From a bacterium CPR1 (GTDB lineage: Bacteria > Vulcanimicrobiota > Xenobia > Xenobiales > QWHO01): DNA of 57,287 nucleotides. The translations under genes were made by a program, and so were the position numbers. Below are positions 52,980 through 57,287 of this stretch, in pieces (the stretch's first letter is position 1; each line of letters opens with the position of its first letter). The notes under the pieces were generated by a model. The model was not told the DNA's origin. It made no database searches and was given only the letters and a program-made list of their open reading frames with translations. The stretch lies in assembly GCA_021404945.1 (NCBI GenBank), contig QWHO01000015.1:1-57287 (forward strand), given 5' to 3'.

Positions 52980-53738
52980 ATGCGACGCCTGGTCTTCCCC
53001 TCTCTGCTCACGCTCCTCCTGCTCTCCGGCTCGATGGCCCGGGCCGAGCTGCCTTACCTGTATGAGTTGCCCCATCCGGATGCCCGGGGTGACTATCGAG
53101 AAGTCAGCCATCTCTGGTGGCGCGTGGTGGACCCCGACCAGGCCGGCCTCAACGCTCGTCTCTGCAAGGACGAGGATCAGCCGTTGAAGGGTGCCGACCT
53201 CAGGAGCCTGCCTGTGGCCCGGCGCCTGCCTCGGGGCACGGTGCTGACGAAAAGGGACGAGGTTCTCGACAGCCGGGGTCAGCCATGGCTGGTGGTGCAC
53301 CTTTACGAGCCGACGGGGGGACCGGCCTATTACCTGCGGGCCAACCGGCAGTTTCTCGAGCCCATCCACAACCCCCCACCGCGGGTCGACGCCCAGGGTA
53401 ACTACCGTGGCGATGCGGCGATGCAACACTTCTGGAAGGTGGTGGATCCCGACCCGTCAGGGCTGAACGCTCGCCTTTCCCCTGACTTCCCCGGCGATGT
53501 CTCAGACATCCGAGCGCAGTGGCCCAGGACGACCCCTGATCGATGGCCGGTCGTGGAGCGTTTGCCCGGGGGGACCATCGTGCGGGCCGTTCATGGAAAC
53601 CGCGGCGCCATCATTTTGAAAGGGAGCGACGGTCAGCCCTGGCTGCTGGTCAGCACCACCCTGGATGCGCGTCAGCATCGCCATCAGCGGATCTTTTTCG
53701 TGCGCCTGAACCTTCGCTACCTGCAACCCGTCTACTGA
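52980..53738 (+). CDS. Secreted protein with two SH3-like repeats
   Basis: The 252-residue protein has a signal peptide (MRRLVFPSLLTLLLLSGSMA). Two homologous halves follow: WWRVVDPDQAGLNARLC to YLRANRQFLEPI, and FWKVVDPDPSGLNARLS to FFVRLNLRYLQPVY. Each contains LPxGT and QPWLxV strands, as in bacterial SH3 domains. The ATG at 52980 has GGAAG five bases upstream; the frame upstream is antisense to the oxidoreductase gene. Its stop is followed within a few bases by the repeat cluster R3-R2-R1. Confidence 0.72.
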   Translation: MRRLVFPSLLTLLLLSGSMARAELPYLYELPHPDARGDYREVSHLWWRVVDPDQAGLNARLCKDEDQPLKGADLRSLPVARRLPRGTVLTKRDEVLDSRGQPWLVVHLYEPTGGPAYYLRANRQFLEPIHNPPPRVDAQGNYRGDAAMQHFWKVVDPDPSGLNARLSPDFPGDVSDIRAQWPRTTPDRWPVVERLPGGTIVRAVHGNRGAIILKGSDGQPWLLVSTTLDARQHRHQRIFFVRLNLRYLQPVY

Positions 53739-55613
53739 GCGCTCAGGGTTTTCGGCCGCGCTCCTCCCAGGAGCGCAGCTGGAAACCCCCTTGACGCAGT
53801 CCTCCGGCTGCGCGATGCCCAACATATTGTGCTGGAAGTCCGGCCGCCACCCCATGGGGTTTTCGGCCGGACTTCTAATGCGCTCGCACTTTGGTCTTGC
53901 ACATTGGCACAATCTAACGAACGCGCCGGAACTGCGTTCCAGCGCGTTGCAAAGTGCAAGACCAGAGGCCTTGCACTCCAGTCGTTCCAGGGTTCGGCGC
54001 GCATCCTCCGGATGTCCGAGCGCCTGCTGGACGGCTGACAGCTGCCAGTAAGCGCTGAGCAGGTCGGGGCGCTCCTTGAGAGCCAGAAGCAGCAGCTCCT
54101 CGGCCTGGACCATCTCGCCCCGCTTGCGCGCCTGCAATCCCCGGGTCAGGCGGTGGAAGGGTGAGTCCGGCGGAGGGTGCAGCTGCGGAGGTACGCGACC
54201 GGCTCGGGCCAGGAGCACCGAGGCTGCATCGCTGTAGATCTCGACCCAACGCCCGGTCGCCAGCAGAGCCCCGGGTTGGCGTTCTCCCAGGGGCCAGAGA
54301 AAGAAGTCGGCTCCCGAGGCCTCCACCTTCTCAATCCAGCCGGGTGCGAGTCGCAGCACCTCCAGGTAGTCGAGAAAGGTGCGGGGGTCATAGACGGTGT
54401 CGGCTCGACCGTCGATGAACACCTGCAGGTCGTCGCCGGCGCGGTGCAACAGGTAGCCGCCCCAGTTATAGTAGCAGAAGACCCTCCCCTGGAGTCGGTT
54501 GGTCACCAGGAAGTCGCAGGTATCGACGGGAAAGGTCCACTCGGCGGTGAGAACGCCAAAGGCAGCCGAAGACCTGGGAAAGGGCGCCAGCCAGAGCACG
54601 GCTGCGAGCAGGGCGACCGCCGGGGCTGCCCGGAGAAGAAGCGGGCGGGGGCGGATGGTGGCCAGGAGACCGGCCAGGACCGGGGCTACCAGGAGGGCCT
54701 GGGCCAGCCCCAGCAGAGCGATGAAGCGGCGGCTGCGCAGCGACATGCTCACCACCAGGATCACCAGCAATACCAACCACGGCCCTTTCTCTCCGCGCCA
54801 GTCGGGGCGCAGGATCCAGGCCGCTGCGCAGGCACCCAGCAGACCCAGCACCCAGGGATAGAGGGGCGACCGGATGCCTCCCGGCCGGAAGGGAGGATGC
54901 CACTCGGCGATGGTCCGGAAGGGAGAGTCGGTGAACCCGTAGAGGAATGGAGCCCTCAGGATCTCCCAACCATAAGGATTCATCAGGCAGGCTGCTACCG
55001 AGGCGGCTCCCAGCAGCAGGGATCGGCGGCGCCGCGCTCCCCCGGCCAGCCAACCGGGGGCTAGCAACAGGGGCAACGCGACCAGGCCGAAGGCAAATCC
55101 TGCGTGCAGGTTGCTCCAGACCAGAAAGAGGGCGGGGAGCCAGGGCGAGGGCGTCTTTCGGGCCAGGGTCAGATTGAGCATGAGCGCGAAGGCCAACAGG
55201 GTGTAGAGGTGGGGTCGGATATCCAGGAAGGGGGCCGCCAGGGCGGCACCCAGGAGGACAGCGAGAAAGCTGGCTTCGGGTGAGGCCGTCAGCCGCATCA
55301 AGACCCGGAACAAGAGAACGAACGTGAGGGCCAGGATGGCCCACTTCCAGTAAACCAGGCTGGGCAGACCAAAGGTCCGTTCCCAGACGGCAAAGCTTAC
55401 GCAGGAGAGCCATTCGTGGTTTACCCACGGTTGCCCCGGCCGGGCGAAGGACCAGGGGTCCGCCCGGGGCACCGCGCCGTGGGCCAGTATCCAGCGCCCT
55501 CCCGCCAGGTGATAGTAGAGGTCCGAGCCCCGCATCATCGTGTAGCCGGCCCCCCAGCCTGCCAGGAGCACGGCCAGATACCACATCAAGGCGCGGTGGC
55601 GTGATGGCGCCAC
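53502..55613 (-). CDS. GT-C-like polytopic membrane protein with TPR-like tail, 3' end altered by repeats
   Basis: The N-terminal 330 residues form about ten membrane helices with an early outer loop (GSDLYYHLAGGRWILAHGAV, NHEWLSC). A soluble part follows with FCYYNWGGYLLHRAGDDLQV and FIDGRADTVYDPRTFLDYLE, typical of GT-C/PMT-like membrane proteins. A TPR-like pair comes next (LLALKERPDLLSAYWQLSAV). From about 53990 downward the frame is made of modules R1, R2 and R3 and then runs antisense into the SH3-like gene. The last 160 residues are therefore probably not ancestral. Starts: GTG 55613 or ATG 55586. Confidence 0.62.
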   Translation of the reverse strand: MAPSRHRALMWYLAVLLAGWGAGYTMMRGSDLYYHLAGGRWILAHGAVPRADPWSFARPGQPWVNHEWLSCVSFAVWERTFGLPSLVYWKWAILALTFVLLFRVLMRLTASPEASFLAVLLGAALAAPFLDIRPHLYTLLAFALMLNLTLARKTPSPWLPALFLVWSNLHAGFAFGLVALPLLLAPGWLAGGARRRRSLLLGAASVAACLMNPYGWEILRAPFLYGFTDSPFRTIAEWHPPFRPGGIRSPLYPWVLGLLGACAAAWILRPDWRGEKGPWLVLLVILVVSMSLRSRRFIALLGLAQALLVAPVLAGLLATIRPRPLLLRAAPAVALLAAVLWLAPFPRSSAAFGVLTAEWTFPVDTCDFLVTNRLQGRVFCYYNWGGYLLHRAGDDLQVFIDGRADTVYDPRTFLDYLEVLRLAPGWIEKVEASGADFFLWPLGERQPGALLATGRWVEIYSDAASVLLARAGRVPPQLHPPPDSPFHRLTRGLQARKRGEMVQAEELLLLALKERPDLLSAYWQLSAVQQALGHPEDARRTLERLECKASGLALCNALERSSGAFVRLCQCARPKCERIRSPAENPMGWRPDFQHNMLGIAQPEDCVKGVSSCAPGRSAAENPERSVDGLQVAKVQAHEKDPLMAMLTRIQGGADQQPGLTVAPFQNDGAAVSMNGPHDGPPGQTLHDRPSIRGRPGPLRSDV
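53770..53825. repeat. Palindromic repeat module R3 (copy B)
   Basis: GAGCGCAGCTGGAAACCCCC followed by TTGACGCAGTCCTCCGGCTG and CGCGATGCCCAAC matches the reverse complement of copy A at 48.05 kb at most positions. It lies 31 bases after the stop of the SH3-like gene and abuts module R2. Confidence 0.7.
53831..53876. repeat. Palindromic repeat module R2 (copy B)
   Basis: Perfect 12-base arms GAAGTCCGGCCG (53835-53846) and CGGCCGGACTTC (53864-53875) enclose CCACCCCATGGGGTTTT. On the minus strand the sequence after the arm continues AGCACAATATGTTGGGC, matching copy A at 24.9 kb. Copy A has a longer inner hairpin. Confidence 0.75.
53877..53979. repeat. Palindromic repeat module R1 (copy B), read as coding tail
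   Basis: It matches copy A (32436-32536) over about 100 bases in the same orientation, from AATGCGCTCGCACT to GTGCAAGACCAGAG and on to the CCTTGC end. It contains GGTCTTGCAC and its exact complement GTGCAAGACC. It lies in the open frame of the GT-C-like membrane gene and supplies its C-terminal residues. Confidence 0.75.
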
Positions 55614-55619
55614 TTCCCC

Positions 55620-57188
55620 TCAGGGGGAGTTCGGGTCGGCGACCACGACGGTGAGTGGGCTGAAGAAGAGGTTATTGCTTTCCTGCAGCTCCGTGACGTT
55701 GCCACCAGAGTCCACGGCGAAGCAGAGCGTGTAGATCCCGGGCGTGTCGGGAGCCTGGCAGGGGAAGGCAAAGAGCTGCTGGGTGCCCGCTGCCAGACTG
55801 GAAACCGTGGTGGTTCCGATCGGCTGGCCGTTGATAAAGACCGAGAGGCTGAACCCACCGGCCGGCTGGTTGCCGGAGTTCTGGATGAGAGCCGTGGCGT
55901 CGAACAGGCCGTTTGTCTCGGGCGAGACCGGAGTATACTGCACCGAGCCAAACCGCGCCGAGAGATCCGGGCCCAGGGGGGTCGGCTCGTTGGGGTCCGG
56001 CGGCTGTACTGGCAGGGAAATAGAGATCTCGTTGTTGGTTTCGTCGGCCTCCACGACCGTGTTTCCCGGGTCGAGGATCAGCACGGACGGGAACACCGCC
56101 GGCGTCTGGGGAGTCACATTCGGGAACTGCACCAGACGCTGGTCCCCGGCCGGCACGCCCGGAAGCTGAGCGGTGCCGGTCACCAGTCCGTCCACGACGA
56201 AAAAGACGAAGGCCTCAGGAGACGGTTGCGTGCCAAGATTGCGCACCATGGCCTGGACGTCGAACCCGTGTCCGGCCGGGGGCGAGGGAGGGAAGAGCTG
56301 GAGCGAGCCCGGCTCGAAGGTGAGATCCGGCCCGAGCACCACGGGGGTATTGGGGTCCGACGGACCGATGGGCTCCGGAGGTGCGTCGTTGGGGTCCGGT
56401 GGCTCGGGGATACCCGGGGTGTTGGGATCGAGCGTTCCGATGAGCACCTCAAATTGCGCGGTTCCCACCCGGCCGTCAAAGTCGGCCTGAAGGGTGCCCG
56501 TTCCCGGGTTGAGGGGCGTGACCAGACCCTTGAGCGTTCCATCGTCCACAGAAACGACTGTCGGGGCCAGGGACGTCCAACTCGAGCCGAAGGTGACATC
56601 GAGCGGAGGATGGTTCTCGAAATCGGCCAGATGGCGAGTCTGAAGCGAGCTGGGGGGTTGGTTCGGGTCGTTCGGGCCCGGGCCCAGCTGGAGCTGGAAA
56701 TTGGAGGGCTCCACCCGCACGCCCAGGAGGTCAACGGTTTCGTCCACGGTGATCGAGGCCTGCAGGCCGTTGAGGATGGTGCCGGATTCGAGCGAGTAGG
56801 CCAGGCGTCCACCCCGGCCGTCCAGGGCGGTCACGAGAAAGAGCACTTCACCGACCCGCAGGCCGTCGAGGACGATCTCCTGGCTCGTCTGTCCAGGGGC
56901 CCGGCGCACGCTGGTGGTCTCGAGAAGAGCCCCGTCCTGGTGAAAAGCCCGGACGAGAAGCTCGGCCGTGTCTGCGGGAATGCCTTCCCCGCGAGCCTGC
57001 CTGGGGGTTTTCTCGTCTGCACGCGGCGCCGCGGCTGCATAGGTCACTCGGAGCAGAGCCGACCCCACTCCTGCCCCCCCGCCGTCGCCGGGACCCGTGG
57101 GGCTCAAGCTTCGTTCCCCGCCGCATCCCCAAAAAAGCATCAAGACCCCGATGATCAGGCCTGCCAACCCCAGCCTTCGGTCCATCAT
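55620..57188 (-). CDS. Lipoprotein with two CARDB-type adhesion-like domains
   Basis: The 522-residue protein has a lipoprotein signal (LIIGVLMLFWGC, lipobox Cys at about residue 22). A beta-rich region follows (about 40-260), then two similar CARDB-like domains, each starting LGPDL (about 295-400 and 408-515) with VRNLGTQPSPEAF or IQNSGNQPAGGFS and VVEADETNNEIS or VTELQESNNLFF. Domains are separated by Asp-Pro-Asn-rich linkers (DPNTPGIPEPPDPN). Start ATG 57188 or 57185. It ends seven bases before the membrane-protein gene. The remaining 99 bases at the window edge are non-coding as far as visible. Confidence 0.78.
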   Translation of the reverse strand: MMDRRLGLAGLIIGVLMLFWGCGGERSLSPTGPGDGGGAGVGSALLRVTYAAAAPRADEKTPRQARGEGIPADTAELLVRAFHQDGALLETTSVRRAPGQTSQEIVLDGLRVGEVLFLVTALDGRGGRLAYSLESGTILNGLQASITVDETVDLLGVRVEPSNFQLQLGPGPNDPNQPPSSLQTRHLADFENHPPLDVTFGSSWTSLAPTVVSVDDGTLKGLVTPLNPGTGTLQADFDGRVGTAQFEVLIGTLDPNTPGIPEPPDPNDAPPEPIGPSDPNTPVVLGPDLTFEPGSLQLFPPSPPAGHGFDVQAMVRNLGTQPSPEAFVFFVVDGLVTGTAQLPGVPAGDQRLVQFPNVTPQTPAVFPSVLILDPGNTVVEADETNNEISISLPVQPPDPNEPTPLGPDLSARFGSVQYTPVSPETNGLFDATALIQNSGNQPAGGFSLSVFINGQPIGTTTVSSLAAGTQQLFAFPCQAPDTPGIYTLCFAVDSGGNVTELQESNNLFFSPLTVVVADPNSP

Positions 57189-57287
57189 GTGCCCTCCCTG
57201 GTGGTAGCCAGAGTTCTCTAAGCGAGGCGCATTTCCCCTCTCAAGTCTGTCGGGCGTATGTCAGGACAGGTCGCTCCTGGAGGCCAG

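Overview
The window is high-GC bacterial DNA, densely packed on both strands; no stretch longer than about 300 bases lacks a gene. A diderm (Gram-negative-type) envelope is suggested by a lipoprotein lipobox, an AMIN-like domain and type IV pilus/secretion parts. Several eukaryotic-type Ser/Thr kinases, degenerate kinase and GGDEF domains, PilZ proteins and many secreted beta-rich proteins point to a large, signalling-rich genome. I cannot assign a phylum from sequence alone; deep lineages such as Eremiobacterota or Armatimonadota, or Myxococcota or Acidobacteriota, would all fit.

Layout. 1-2.3 kb (minus): start of an F-type ATP synthase operon (AtpZ-like, subunit I-like, a, c, partial b), preceded by wecA and a broken wecB (2.3-4.4 kb). 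4.4-6.4 kb: a Ser/Thr kinase and a degenerate GGDEF protein that lie in one reading frame separated by a single TGA. 6.5-7.7 kb (plus): a pteridine-reductase-like SDR and folK. 7.6-13.4 kb (minus): a type IV pilus/type II secretion block (PilB-like ATPase, pseudokinase/beta-propeller membrane protein, PilX-, PilW- and PilV-like pseudopilins). 13.4-16.3 kb: membrane protein, folB, chorismate mutase/prephenate dehydrogenase and a secreted propeller-like protein. 16.5-19.7 kb: a tandem universal stress protein divergent from a receptor kinase with an extracellular periplasmic-binding-protein-like sensor. 19.6-22.7 kb: NAGPA-type secreted protein, UPF0173 hydrolase, ispF.

22.9-24.9 kb holds the strangest gene: a Pro/Gln-rich repeat protein with WGDF repeats and a poly-Met hydrophobic tail. 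Then come a GHL10-type glycosidase, an RNase H-like/Nudix fusion, a helical-repeat protein, an arrestin-like protein and groES-groEL with a strong terminator. 32.5-39 kb: TPR-like protein, secreted glycosidase-like protein, VOC protein and a duplicated trehalase-like protein. 39-47.8 kb: a PilZ protein with a small zinc-ribbon-like protein, a cyclase, two small membrane proteins, a Fur-family regulator, 5'-nucleotidase plus cytidine deaminase, aspS, a second PilZ and two hypotheticals. 48.1-52.9 kb (minus): a compact operon of FAD disulfide oxidoreductase, MJ0619/Tes-like radical SAM enzyme and methyltransferase, followed by a DUF2231 membrane protein. The end has a duplicated secreted SH3-like protein, a GT-C-like membrane protein and a CARDB lipoprotein.

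The main unexplained DNA-level signal is a set of three palindromic repeat modules (called R1, R2, R3 here), each seen once alone directly after a gene's stop codon (32.4, 24.9 and 48.05 kb) and all three together at 53.75-53.98 kb, where R1 is read as the tail of a gene.
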